This document shows positions 37,886 through 49,640 of a stretch of DNA of 64,000 nucleotides, piece by piece. Made by a program: the position numbers and the translations under genes. The stretch spans positions 8,029,495 through 8,093,494 of the forward strand of contig OZ234502.1 of NCBI GenBank assembly GCA_965153455.1, given 5' to 3'. Position 1 is the stretch's first letter. Each line of letters starts with the position of its first letter. The stretch is from Sphagnum compactum (lineage: Eukaryota > Bryophyta > Sphagnopsida > Sphagnales). Below the pieces are notes generated by a model, which worked only from the letters and a program-made list of their open reading frames with translations, ran no database searches and had not been told where the DNA came from.

Positions 37886-38190
37886 TAAAGACACCTCAAC
37901 CCGAGGACACCTCGCTTAAAGATCCGAGGAGCTCTGTTTAAAGACACCTCGCTTAAAGACACCTCAATTTGAGGACCTCAGTTTAAACACAACTCAAACT
38001 CAGCAACAATACAAGAAGGGTATCGAGGGCCCGACGCAGGAGCTTGTAACGTGGAATCTTGCCTCATTTAAAGACACCTCAATCCGAGGACCTGGGTTTA
38101 AAGACACCTCAAATTCAGCATCTAATCAGCAAGGGGTTTCGGGAATTGAGGTCCCGAAGCAGGTGCTTGTAATGTGGGATCTTATTCAGG
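37886..38190. repeat. TTTAAAGACACCTC minisatellite and ~115-bp duplication
   Basis: The motif tttaaagacacctc or close variants recurs about six times between 37886 and 38110. A larger unit, aaagacacctcaat..ggacct through gcttgta..tggaatctt, is duplicated at about 37955-38066 and 38070-38186. It lies just upstream of the thioesterase start, in its probable promoter. Confidence 0.8.
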
Positions 38191-38289
38191 ACCTGGGCTT
38201 TGGTAACGGCTGTCGTCCGCAACAATAGATTTGGAACGCGTCGTTAAACCTCTGCCGCCGTGCTCGGCATTGGCCACTTCCGCAAAGCA

Positions 38290-38425
38290 GGAGAGCCTGC
38301 CACAAAGCTTAAATTCAATCCAGCTGCTTCTGCAAAGCACGACCCCACAAGGCTTTGAATTCACCCAGCTGCTTCTGGAAACTCAACTCGGTCGGACCCA
38401 CCAAGCTTAATCCACCCAGCTCACA
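38290..38425. repeat. Diverged ~50-bp direct repeats (cagctgcttctg)
   Basis: Units containing aagcttaaattcaatccagctgcttctgcaaagc, ggctttgaattcacccagctgcttctggaaac and aagcttaatccacccagctcac occur in succession. Local tandem amplification in the same upstream region as the TTTAAAGACACCTC array. Confidence 0.65.
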
Positions 38426-38429
38426 TGTT

Positions 38430-41400
38430 TCGCGTTCCAACTCAAAAGCGCTTTGTATATGCCAAGGGATCTTTATGAACCCAAATAAACTAAGTTGAAA
38501 ACCGGAAAAGACGGACGGAGATCTGATCACAATTGCGTAGTCTTCTTCCCTCGCTCACAGTCCAACTGTCCATGAATTTAACCAAACTGCCAAAAAAAAA
38601 AAGAAAGAAAAACAAGAAGATGAGAGCAAGAATGAAACCAAGTCCGCTCCCTTTGCAACAAACAACGGCTGATGAGAGTGCCACAATCTATACTTCAGTA
38701 CTTGAGCTGCAGATAATCAAAGTGGTGGTGATCTTCAAGTGTTGTTGTGAGTGATCTTCAAGTTTTGTTGAGAACTTGATCTTCCTGCCTTATTAAAAAA
38801 ATCCTTGTACACATGGGTCTAGCCCATGGTCTACATTTTGGTTACCACACATTAGATAATTTTGTTTAGCATCATCAACTACATAACTGCCTCAATGAGT
38901 GTCACAAATTCATGGATTATTTGCCATGCCAAACATAACATTCCATTTGAAAAAGAAAATTATTCATTTTGAAGCATATTCACAACATAACGAATGCAAG
39001 ATGGCACAAAATTTTCCAAAGGCACAAGTAGAAAAAAAGGAAACATAAGAACCGAACAATAAACAATAATTGCTAAGGTAGATTGGATGGACATGATAAT
39101 TGACGTCTTTAGAAATGTATAAGTTTTTGCAGTTCTAAAATCAAGATAATTACCATAATTGCATAAATACAAATTTTTATGTTAAGAAGTTTTTGGGAGC
39201 TCGAGGAAACTACTAATAATCACTTAAAAAAATACAGTATTATAATTTTAAATGCAATTTGAATTCTGTAGAAATGTTTAAAATTTCTGTATCTTTAAAT
39301 TTCTAGAGTGTTTTGTCACAGTTAAATCTAAGATCTAAAGCACATGATGTATAACAAAACTTTGTAACTTATTATATAACAAGGTGAATTGTGATATAAT
39401 GATCATACGTTTTGGTATGGTTTGACACTTTTCCAAATTCCTCAACACACATGCAAATTTTGAAGATGGAACGTTTATTGTTTGACCTTGCCTGCCAAGG
39501 CCCTTTGTTATTGTGTTTAGGTTCATTATAGAGTATAGTAGCTTAAGGGATTTTGGCCCCTAGGTAATAGATCTAGTTTTATATGAGGATTTTTGAAAGA
39601 TGATATATTTGCTTGTGTTGAAACTTGAAATTAGTTATAGAGTTATAATTTTTGAAGGATTTTGGTTTTTTTTAGAGGACTTTTTGAAGATTATATTTTT
39701 TTGCATACCAGTGCAAAATTTGAATTTTCATAATTCTGCTTTTGCCGTAAGATACTTTTGTCTGGATTGTGTCCTGATTTCGGTACCTATTTGCTGTTAA
39801 TGCCAAGGTGACAACAAAGAAGGGAGAAGGGAGTGTTGGGCTCAAAATTGTGAACAGATTCTTGTGTGCTTAGTATATGATGTTTGGACAACTGGATACA
39901 GGGAATGCCCAATTTAGGCATCATGATCTACATTTTGATGATGATGACCAAATATCTGCTCGAGTCAATCCCCTGAATGTGTAAGCGATCCTCTACATAC
40001 ACTACAAATTTTGTTTTTACAAAATACTTAGTGATCCACTGAACTCATGTGAGACTAGACAAAGTGAACTAGTATAATTATGGAACATCATATGATGAGA
40101 AGCATCAAATGTATGGGAAGAGGATATTTTGGTGGCCTTTTTTACTTAACCTCTTTGAGTTTTGAAAAGCAGTTTGGCAATGTCATCCATACATAGATTG
40201 GCACAGGTTGTAATCTGGTGAAGTGATATATTCATTGCAAGAATTTTATGCATTGAGACTTTCTTGATATCATGCCAGCCATTTGCTTTGAAAACTTACC
40301 TTAATTCTTTAAATTCTTAATGTTGTTTGCTTGTGGCATAGCCTATTCTCACACCTGGAGAAAGAAAAATTCATGTTTGAAGGCATTTTCTGACAATTTC
40401 CAAGAATGTATTAGGGATCTGTTGTGGTTGAGGGGAGCTTGAGTCACTTGGTAGATTATATGCATTGTTCCTGCAGCCTGCTGTGGAACGACAATGTAAT
40501 CCCTGCTAGTTGCTAATATTCAGTAGTTAATTTCCATGACTCTTAATGAGCTTCCAGTCAGGGTAGATTTTAATAGCAATGGAATTTTCTCTTTGAATGG
40601 CAATAGTTTCTAATAGAAAATTCCATTGCTCTTATCCCTGCTGGTAATAGTGCAATGATCAAGCACTGCATTACCTCTTTGGAATTGAGCTTGGCCTCAT
40701 GTTGCACCATTTGGGAAATGCAAGCTTGCTTGGTGTTGCATTGATTTGTGGAACTATTGAGTGGAACATATTCTTGGAGAAAGGGATCTGATGTTGGAGT
40801 TTGTTTATCTGGCATACTGAGGAATACCATATATGTTTGATCTAGTTTTGTAAGAGCTTGCGTTGTCTACATGTTGTGAACACATTGGGTGGTATTCATG
40901 AGGTTGTAACTGTGATAACGTAAAGAACTCTCTTTCATCATTTGAAAAATGTACTTAGGAGCTACAACTGGAATGTAGCGTTTCACGGTGTTATGTTGAT
41001 TTGTTGAGTTGGACATGAGGCCAATGGTGCAAAGTGGATTCATGCCCACCTTGCAAGTGGGTTCAATTCATCATTAGGGCCACCCCACTTACAAATGAGA
41101 GGATGAGCTGTGGAGAGTTTGAAAGCAAAATACTTGTACCTTCAAATCTTGCTTTTATCAATAATGGTCTTCTTCTTAAACCCCAGTATGTCCACTTGTG
41201 TTGGATGTGTAAGATTAAGGGTATGGTACCCTGTTGAAAGCACTGGCAGAATTTGTAACTGGCAAAATTATGATGGTGCTTTATGACCTGAGGCAATACA
41301 AGCCTCACACCAGTCTTGCATGCTTCGGTGTGGATACTTCTATTGCAAGCAGACACCATCTGAGTCCAAACGCATTATTGGTAAAAATTCATACCAAACT

Positions 41401-43740
41401 GGTGCATGAGTACTTCACTCCAAGCTTCACCAAGAACCCTAACTATGCGATGACTTGGTTGAAAGGCTCAAAAGCCAATATACTAGATCAACAAATAGTC
41501 TGCTCCATGAGACCATGAACAACAACAGCTGAGTTAGATGATTAAGAAGGTTCAAATCTAATGCTGCAAATTGAGCTCTTGCCTGTCCACTTTTTACACT
41601 TATCTATGGCAACGTCTCGACCTCTATAGTGATAGGATTCCTATTGCCAATGATGGCATTTCAAGGGACACAAATGCTGGTGTTTTTTACACCTATCCAA
41701 ATTTTGTGTTGGGTAATTGGTCCATCTAATGCACTAAAGGTCCATTCAGACATATAGTTAAGGATTGGTGTTAAAATGCCGGTGATAGGGTAGTGTTAGG
41801 GCTTAGCTTGGTAACAAGGTCCTTTAGGATTTCTTTATTGAGACTTTGGGACCTTTAACTTTTCTTACTTATTGCTATTCAAACTTACTAACTTTTTGTA
41901 GGTAGATGCCCTATTACCATACACTAATGCATCTTGGTTCATGATGAACAACTGAAAGTTAACAATCGGTGCCATGTCATGATTTCGACAAAAGCCCCCT
42001 TGTCACCTCCAACATGTTTCCTCCATTTGCACATTGTCTGTTTTGCATTTCGTTTCGTCTATGTTTAGGGTTTTTTCATTATTTGTCTCTTCATGATTTG
42101 TCTTCATGATTTACATCTATGATGAGGTTATTGTAGTACCTTTTCAAGTTCAGCATAGTAGTACCGAAGAATTAATATAATTTGAATTTCTATTTAGGCA
42201 CCACAGTTTTCGATTTTGAAAATTTCAACATATAATAATTAAATATATTAAAATCACAGTTGTTCTCACAAAATATTTGCTGTATTTTAGGTTAGATTAA
42301 TCAAAGACAGTTTGGGTCCAGTGAGGGGGGAGGCAGTTGGTTCAAATTCAGCTGTGTTAATTGAACATAAAGATCTGTTTTTTTTCGGAAAATTTCGACA
42401 AAATTAAAAATAATATAATTAGTGCCAAAGTTGGAAAGGTACTACGGTAGTAGAATAGATTTGTTTGTTGATTTAATTTTTAAGGTCATTGTGCAATTGT
42501 AAATTTTTTATTCCCTACTTTGAAGATGGAAGCGAGACCTTGGAATGGATGGGGGATTTCATGGCATCTCATAGGAGGTTGTTTGAAGCCAAGAGGAATG
42601 CCATAATCTTGCATTTTTTCAAATTGTCTTGTTAATTATGAAGTCTTGATGATTAGATGAAAGGATGTTCAAGTGGACCAGTTAGTGTACTTTTTGGATT
42701 GAATTACAAGTATCACAAAACATATCATAAAATTATTAAACATGTAATTAGATTGGATTAAAAAATTAAAATTAGTGTGAACTTTAATCCTATATAATAA
42801 TACTTTTAAAAAACACATCAAATAGGTAGTCAAGCATGGTATTTTGAAATGCAAGTAGGTTGAGATCTACTTGTTATAATGTCAATTTTTATAAAAGTAG
42901 GTGAAAACAATGTCTAAATGAATTTTTTTAAAAATGTAATCTTAAAATATTTTGTAGACTTTGTCAAAACATGTAATTTATAAATGTTCTATTATATATT
43001 TGGAAATGAAGTACATTTTTAACACATTTACATAACTAGTTTCAAACATACTTTTTATACATTTTTATGAGGTCTATAGAAGGATACATGGTTTTGCACT
43101 ACAATAGAAAGAGTTTTTGAGATACTTTCATGCTAACATATGAATTTAGATGATTTTAATTATAAAGACTATTTTTTTAGTTTAATTGAACATGCTTTCA
43201 CCCAAAAATATTACTTGGTATTCAAATTTTTTCATGATGCAAAGGTTTGTTTGTTGATCAAGATTTACATTGATCAAAGGTGGGTCAAACATTTTTTAGT
43301 AACCAAAGATATTTTACAAATTAAAAACTCTTGTTGAAAAGCAATCTAGATACTTTCTATCATCCACTTGGAAAATATAATAGGTCCAAGAACTTGGGGT
43401 GGTTTTTTTAAAAATGTTTTAAAACAATGACAAGCATTTATTTAATACAATTGTGAAATTTTTGGAATTCAAATGCAAATTCACAGATTCCAAAGCTATT
43501 TGTTTTGGATATGAATTTCATTTATTGAAAAAAAAGAATTATCCTAGTCCAAGAAGCATTATTTAATTTAGGGCCTTGGGGCCAAGGGCGATAGCCTTAG
43601 GCCAACCTTGAAAATCAAGGAATGCCCCCTTGTTTTGGGGCTTTCATATGCATAAAGTAGTGGGCCTAATTTCTCATTTTACAATGCTTCTTGTCATGTC
43701 AAACCAATAGTGCTATGCATTATAGGCATTGATAATCTAA
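38430..43740. other. Large AT-rich intergenic region, no gene recognised
   Basis: No RNA gene or recognisable protein was seen. Open frames such as 41234-41518 (plus, 94 codons) and 41063-41359 (minus) overlap each other and match no family known to me. Similar words ttgatttgt-g-agtt near 40741 and 40998, in like surroundings, hint at a diverged duplication of about 250 bp spacing. Confidence 0.35.
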
Positions 43741-43762
43741 TATATTAATTCAGTAAGTCTCT

Positions 43763-43905
43763 GTGTCTGTGACGGAGGTTTTGGGGGGTGGGGGAGGGAT
43801 GTCACCCGGTAAAGGGATGTCACCCGGTAAAGCAGCAGGCTACAGGGACAGAGGTTTTGAGGGGTGGGTGGAGGGAGGGGGGGGGGGGAGGAAGGGGATT
43901 TTTTT
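43763..43905. repeat. G-rich repeats with 12-G run and 20-bp direct repeat
   Basis: Contains gggatgtcacccggtaaa twice in tandem (about 43796-43832) and a second-level duplication gaggttttggggggtgggg / gaggttttgaggggtgggt. A long uninterrupted G run lies near 43878-43889. The tract could form G-quadruplexes on the plus strand. Confidence 0.8.
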
Positions 43906-44027
43906 GGTCAGTTGTGTTTGGTGTGGAGAGTGGACTGTCCACTGTTCAATTTCCACTTGGACAGTAGATAGTCACCCTTTCCATGCATGCTTTGTCAAAT
44001 GTTGTCCTCCTTTCACCCCATTTAAGC

Positions 44028-44195
44028 CGGATGACGGGATGGATGAAATGTCCATCTGGTAATAGACGGATGATGGGGTGCATGAAATGTTCGTCCGGCT
44101 TAATTAGACGAATGACGAGATGGATGAAATGTTCGTCCGGTAATAGATGGATGATGAGATGCATGAAATGTCCGTCCGGCTTAAATGGATAAAAT
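44028..44195. repeat. Higher-order minisatellite (two ~40-bp monomers per unit)
   Basis: The monomer is ggatgacg-gatggatgaaatgt-cgtccgg followed alternately by taatagac or cttaattag. The two monomer types alternate twice, so the true period is about 80 bp. Frames on both strands stay open through the array and should not be read as genes. Confidence 0.85.
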
Positions 44196-45539
44196 GTTTG
44201 AAATCCATCCAGCACGAGGGGGGGGGATCAACGGGTTAAAGAATCGGAATGGAAAATGCGAAAGACGAGAAGGGGGTCGACGAGGTAAAAAACCGGAGTG
44301 GGCAATGGGAAGGACCGGGCGAGGGGGAGCTCGACGGGTGCATTATGCACCGGGTACACACTAGTATGCATAATGCATTAAGTAATGGGTAAAATTTGAG
44401 GTCATGGGCTTTATTGGAACAAGGGCTTGTGTGAGGTGGAGTTGAGCATGAGCTTGATTTTGGTAAAGCTCATGATGGAGAGTTTTATTGAACACATTAA
44501 CGTAATGCTCAAAATTATTTATTTTCTTGTGATACTCAGGAGATATGGATAAAAAATTGATTCACAAATTTCAAAAAACCAAATCCTCCTTGCCGATGGG
44601 CATTTCATTTTTCAAAACACTTCATGCATTTTTATACTCTTCAATGTGCTCTTTAAATCCAAGGAAGTATTTTAGTTTTTTATAATGCCTTTGTACTGAT
44701 GGGAAAGTTGTTTCAAGTTCTACCAAGCATATTTCAGCAAAACAAAATTCAGCAAGTGTTTTATGTCTAGTGTAATATTTGTAAAAGCAGAATCAAGATC
44801 AACAACCTCCTCCACAACAACCCACCCTCACAACCTCCACTACAACCTCCTCCACTGCAACTACCTCCACAATTCGAACTATCACTTCTGTTATTAGGAT
44901 CATTGGTTTATTGTTATCACCATTATCATTCCCATTCCTGCCTTCCCAAATGCAAACCAGCTCCACCACTCTTATGTCTTCTACAGACATTTAGTGACAC
45001 GACCTACTAAACTGGCCATCAGTCTGAACTTTGTTGACAGTCCATAGTCCATACCAGTGTTGGGTGGATATTCGAAAAATTCAGATAGTACACTCGAATA
45101 TCAACTTGGATATCATTTTTGCAATTTTTTGAATATGAAAAAAATTGATGTTCAGAATGATATCCTGATCTTTGAATCTCAAAAATATGAGATTCAATTA
45201 GTTCATATTTCGAAATGAATTAAATAAAAATTGAAAATTTGAACAAGATATCAAATTCCTGCCCAGATCTGGATATCATAACTCTAAAAGGGTAGAAGCT
45301 AGGACATTAGTTTGACAAAAATAAATGAAAACATGATTTCGGAGAGCTAAGGCTTCAATTATGAGGGGAACTTCAAGTTTGAGGGAAAAATATTTAAAAG
45401 TTTCATTCCAAATTTCAATTAACTAGTGCTTGATTTAACAAAGCTCATGCAGTTCCAAAACATGTTCTGATTGGTTGGATGAACCTTCCAGAATCAAACC
45501 CAAAAAAATATTTTTCTGCTCCACAATAATCAATACGTG
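44196..45539. other. Intergenic; GC-rich to 44350, then AT-rich
   Basis: GC-rich up to about 44350, ending in overlapping palindromic words gtgcattatgcac and tatgcataatgcatt. A cctccaca-type microsatellite occurs at about 44800-44870. No gene recognised. Confidence 0.45.
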
Positions 45540-45917
45540 GAGCATCCTCACCGGTGCTCGCTATGTGAACCTGGCAAAATATTTCTCACATCCAAGTTTA
45601 GTTATTTACTTTGTTGCGACCCCACCCATAAAACTGAAACGAGGACTGCATATAGGTGTGAACTACTAATAGCAAACCACATGGACCAATCATTATGATT
45701 GGGCAATCAAAAACAGGGAGCATCAGTCAGATCATATTTATTACACTCTTCTCTAGCAGGTGCACAGCTTTTCTGCAATTTTTACCAGCCTCAGCAAAGT
45801 GAGCAAATATGCAGAAGAAAAACCGTTTTCCTAAGCCACACCGGCGAAGGTTGATTTTTCTTCATCCAATTTTAATGTGCAGGGGGGTCACATACTGAGC
45901 ATCCGGTGGGGATGCTC
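45540..45917. mobile_element. PIF/Harbinger-like MITE, copy 2 (378 bp)
   Basis: Left end GAGCATCCTCACCGGTGCTC and right end GAGCATCCGGTGGGGATGCTC are near-inverse complements, and TTA follows the right end at 45918-45920. The three bases before the left end read gtg, so the target duplication is not intact. The internal core agcaaaccacatggaccaatcattatgattgg matches copies 1 and 3. The copy sits exactly at the downstream border of the duplicated fucosyltransferase block. Confidence 0.85.
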
Positions 45918-46346
45918 TTACACAGTGATCTACCCACATGAGTCTGCAAATTACGTAAACCCAAATGATCCTACTGTCTGCAAGAAATTTAAGGTCCTAA
46001 GGTCCAAGCAAACCCTTACATTCTACCTGTGTTTTTGTTGTACACATCTCTTCTACCAGACTGATCTTCAATTGCGATCTGTGTAGCAATCCGTTACAAA
46101 ATCTCTTTTGAACGACCCTCTTTTGCAGCCTGGAATCTTTCTTTTTGAGCAATTCAGTTCAATAGTTTGCCTGGGGTCATTTTTGGATTTACATCAATCG
46201 TTGCTATGATTCTGGATTTAGCGTGATGGGTCTGATCATGATGATCCTGCGACTATAGAGAGGCAAGTTCTATAGAACTTAGAGCTCCACACTGAGATCA
46301 GCTGGACAAGTTTCAGCAAGAGTTGCAATAAAATTACTGTACCTAA

Positions 46347-48347
46347 CTAGCTAGTTATAAGTTGAATTCCACCAGGCCAATCTGCAGGGAGACAATCCTT
46401 GACATAGGGTAGAATCTCTAGGATAGACTTGTCGTGCAACTCAGGATCATATGGGCAAAACAATATTGTCTCTGGCACATGGTAACAACCGTCTGCTGTT
46501 TGTCCTTCTGTGCAAGGGGGGTATGGTCCTTCGAAGAATTCCATTCCCATGAACCATGGTCTTAGTGCTCCGTATCCTTGAGCAACAATCCCAAATGTTG
46601 ACATAGGAGTAATAATGACATCGTCTGATAAGCTCAAGAGAATAATCTCCGTAAGTGCTTGTACGTCTTCCTCTACGCTGTACCCTTGGTCGTGTCTGTT
46701 GCTCAACTGCAGAACAGTCACCTCCTCGCCATTTGCTGGTGGGTTCTGCAAGTAGTCTGAGCTCAGAGATTTCTCGAAACTGTCGTATAGAGAAGCAATG
46801 AACACAGTGGTGCGACGTACGGCTGAAGAGTTGATGGATTGAGCTGTAATATGGGAGTTTGATTCTGTCGACGGGTTAGAGGATTGCAACCTTCTACTTA
46901 TATTCCGGCCAGTCGAGTCCGCGTGATGAGGTAGCATGCCGTTCTGCAAAGCACATTTTTTTATGCGCGACTCTAGTACAATATGCATCAAATCGAACTG
47001 TTCTTGGCCGCCCAAGAAACGAATCTGAACACCAAGGCGCCTATCTGCACGATCTGGCTGCATCGCCTGGACCTTTTCGACTTGCAGCCATACAGGGTCT
47101 CCCGGTAGCAGCAAGGTCCTCAGCAGGTGGGTGAGAACCAGCCGAGTAGGAAAGAGAGCCTCTAAAGTGGCGCGGAAGATCGGAATCCCGAAGAGCTTGG
47201 GAACGAAGTATTGATTGCCGACGAGATTAACCCATGTCACGTTACGCATGAAGATCTGCTCAGTGGGACAAAAGAATCTATTATCAGGTTGAAACCAGAG
47301 GTGGTTGTCTGTGACATCTGCGGCATAAGGAATATTGGCTCCATTCTGTGTCGCGCTATCGTTATGAGAGTCCATGGACGAATGCAAACCAGAAAGTAAC
47401 TGCTCCATAGATGCCCAGAATAATGACGGCTTCGGAAGACGAATGGCTTGCTGATCGACCTTCCAAGAAGAGCCCTCGAAAGGCTCGCACATGATGTCAG
47501 TCACCAAAATATTCGAAGAAGGCACAAGCAAGACACGTTGCGTCAGAACCGCGTAAAGGAAACATGACACAGTGATGAGGATCTTGTTGCCTAGTCCTGA
47601 TGGATTATAAGCATCACAAACCATAAAATGGCAACCACTGGTCGTATCTCTGGCGTTGAAGTATTGGGACATGTCCTGAACCTTCCGAGTACATGTCCGG
47701 TGAAGAATCTGGTACTCCCGGAAGACGGCGTCCCATCCAGGATTGGCCTCCACATCTTTAGCGTATTTCCTAGCAGCATACCTCAACGAAAGCTTCTGTC
47801 GACTCATGCAAGGATTCTTCTCATCCCAGTCCTTCTTCCCGTCTTCGTCAAGAGGCTGAACAGCTTCACCTCCATTAGCTCGCAATGCAGCTAGTCTAAT
47901 ATCGCGGATCAGACCTTCAACAGCAGCAGGCAATACAATCCGTTTATAATTAGTAGCACTCTGTGCATCATGACCACCATGAATCACACGAGTTCCAGCT
48001 GATACTTGATCAACAAGAGATGCAGCGACTGAGTCATGCTGATCTAAGGGAATTGCATGTGGAAATTGATCCAAGTTAGTAGCAGCAGCTGCAAGTTGTT
48101 TTGAATCTAGCAAGGGCTGATGAATGTCGTCAATTTGTGGATCCGAAGAAGCTGATACTCCAACCGGTGAAACAACAGCAACAGCAGCAAGGGAGTCCGG
48201 AGCAACCGACGCATGCTCCGAGATCCTTCTCACGTTACGCGGGGAGGTGAACTCCACCAAGAACACATTAAGGCAGATAAGGAGCATGGAGCAAAGTAAA
48301 GCCGTGCCCAGTTGGTTGTGACGACGCAGTACTGCCGAAACACCCAT
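46347..48347 (-). CDS. GT37 fucosyltransferase, paralogue A (xyloglucan/AGP alpha-1,2-fucosyltransferase type)
   Basis: Golgi type II membrane enzyme that transfers fucose from GDP-fucose, in the family of Arabidopsis FUT1 (xyloglucan) and the arabinogalactan FUTs. Intronless, 666 residues, longer than the ~560 typical of FUT1 because of an extended Ala/Ser/Asp-rich stem. Residues about 13-33 form the signal anchor (LGTALLCSMLLICLNVFLV). A stem of variable sequence runs to about 175. The catalytic domain starts at NPCMSRQKL, with SGLGN at 250-254, RVLLVPSS, CEPFEGSSW, NQYFVPKLF, the GDP-fucose motif GVQIR at 439-443, and LLSLSDDVIITPMSTFG to 586 followed by VAQGYGALRPWF. The start is the first Met and is conserved in the paralogue at 56156. 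Exact acceptor specificity cannot be read from sequence. Confidence 0.93.
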   Translation of the reverse strand: MGVSAVLRRHNQLGTALLCSMLLICLNVFLVEFTSPRNVRRISEHASVAPDSLAAVAVVSPVGVSASSDPQIDDIHQPLLDSKQLAAAATNLDQFPHAIPLDQHDSVAASLVDQVSAGTRVIHGGHDAQSATNYKRIVLPAAVEGLIRDIRLAALRANGGEAVQPLDEDGKKDWDEKNPCMSRQKLSLRYAARKYAKDVEANPGWDAVFREYQILHRTCTRKVQDMSQYFNARDTTSGCHFMVCDAYNPSGLGNKILITVSCFLYAVLTQRVLLVPSSNILVTDIMCEPFEGSSWKVDQQAIRLPKPSLFWASMEQLLSGLHSSMDSHNDSATQNGANIPYAADVTDNHLWFQPDNRFFCPTEQIFMRNVTWVNLVGNQYFVPKLFGIPIFRATLEALFPTRLVLTHLLRTLLLPGDPVWLQVEKVQAMQPDRADRRLGVQIRFLGGQEQFDLMHIVLESRIKKCALQNGMLPHHADSTGRNISRRLQSSNPSTESNSHITAQSINSSAVRRTTVFIASLYDSFEKSLSSDYLQNPPANGEEVTVLQLSNRHDQGYSVEEDVQALTEIILLSLSDDVIITPMSTFGIVAQGYGALRPWFMGMEFFEGPYPPCTEGQTADGCYHVPETILFCPYDPELHDKSILEILPYVKDCLPADWPGGIQLITS

Positions 48348-48502
48348 GCTACCATGTCACGGTCCAATTAGTCCAGCTCCTGACTGGGGTGCAGGGGAAT
48401 GTCACTATGTTTACGGGACCCAACAACTGATCATGTGGATCCTCACTATCTTCCTCAACCCATTCAGTTTGTTTGAAGTGAGCAAGCTACCTTGTTAACA
48501 AA
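48348..48502 (-). promoter_or_regulatory. Immediate upstream region of fucosyltransferase A
   Basis: Probable 5' UTR and core promoter. No specific element can be supported. It continues into a minisatellite that paralogue B lacks. Confidence 0.35.
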
Positions 48503-48745
48503 TTCATGGCATGTCTTCTTCTTATGATGTTGAATTGGGGAACCTTGTTTTTCATGGCATGTCTTATATGACGTTGGTTGATGTGAGTTTGTTACCTTTT
48601 TATTCCTTTGCATGTCTTATATGATGTTGATGTGGGATATCCTTTTATTCCTTTGCATGTCTTATATGATGTTGATGTGGGATATCTTATTATTCCTTGC
48701 ATGTCTTTTAATATGATGTTGGAGTGGGGTATAGTTCCTTACTAG
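48503..48745. repeat. ~46-50-bp minisatellite upstream of fucosyltransferase A, 4-5 units
   Basis: Units built on ttgcatgtcttatatgatgttg followed by atgtgggatatc and a T-rich tail; two central units (about 48603-48692) are almost identical. The array sits about 150 bp upstream of the paralogue A start and has no counterpart upstream of paralogue B. Confidence 0.88.
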
Positions 48746-48899
48746 GTATTATTCATTGCACGTCTAGTTATGATTCATTAAGTATCATGCATTTGTGTGG
48801 GTATCCCAAAATACTTCTTGATTTGAATCAGCACTACATTGTTTATGGGTATACAAAATAATTTTAATTTTCAGTGCTTTCTTTTTGTGGGTACAACAA

Positions 48900-49640
48900 C
48901 TGAATAATTTTAAATTTATTTTCAGCACTTTTATCTATTGCCATGTTCAACATGCCATGTTTTATGAACCTGCAACTTGCATACATGTCATACTGAGTTT
49001 TCATACATGATGTCCAGCACTACTTTTTTTTTTTCATTTTTTTTCCTGAAACCATTTTTAAACTAATAAGGAGTGTTTTTCTTTTGGGGCAAATTTTTGC
49101 AACTTGGCTAAAGAGAAAGGGAGCTGCCAAAGGTACAAAGGGTTTTTCTTGGGAAAATTGGGTGCAAGTAGTCACATTATGAGAGACAAAAAAAACCTAA
49201 GCTCACCACATTTAGATGTCAACAGAGGTCGCCATATCAAATCTTTATTCTCAATAAATTAGACTGTCTTGCCTCACATCTTGCCACATTTGTAAATGGT
49301 CACTAGTTCACATACTTGAAAAAATTGGAAAGCAAAAACCCTATCAATGACATTCTTTGAATCATTTTGAATTAAGGACAATTTTCAAACCAATAGTCCT
49401 TATTAAAAATGGTTTTCCAAATTTGAAAATGGTTTCAGATCATGGCTCTACAAGACTTGCCACTTGGAAGATGCGCATCTAAGATCCTAAAGGGGTCTAT
49501 GTACATGTAACCATTGAATGTTGCTTGTGGAGAAGAGAAACTAGGGAAGCATTTATTCCAGGATACCCTTAGTAACACAAGTTCGTTAGTCAATTCTAGC
49601 AATATTGTTAAGCCATGATTGCTAGAAGTCAAATAACACC
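48900..49640. other. Upstream part of segmental duplication, unit A
   Basis: Stretches such as tttatgaacctgcaacttgcat, gtccagcactacttttt and cagatcatggct-aagactttgccac-like words match 58500-58720 in the same order, marking the far border of the duplicated block beyond the gene. Conservation is patchy, as expected for noncoding DNA. Confidence 0.65.

Noticed and set aside
39335-41518. Possible gene from overlapping frames of 60-98 codons
   Set aside because: Frames lie on both strands, overlap, and show no splice-consistent joining or recognisable motif.
43946-44215. 89-codon minus-strand frame with repeated HFIHxxIRLxPDxH pattern
   Set aside because: It is the translation of the 80-bp higher-order minisatellite; the opposite strand is also open.
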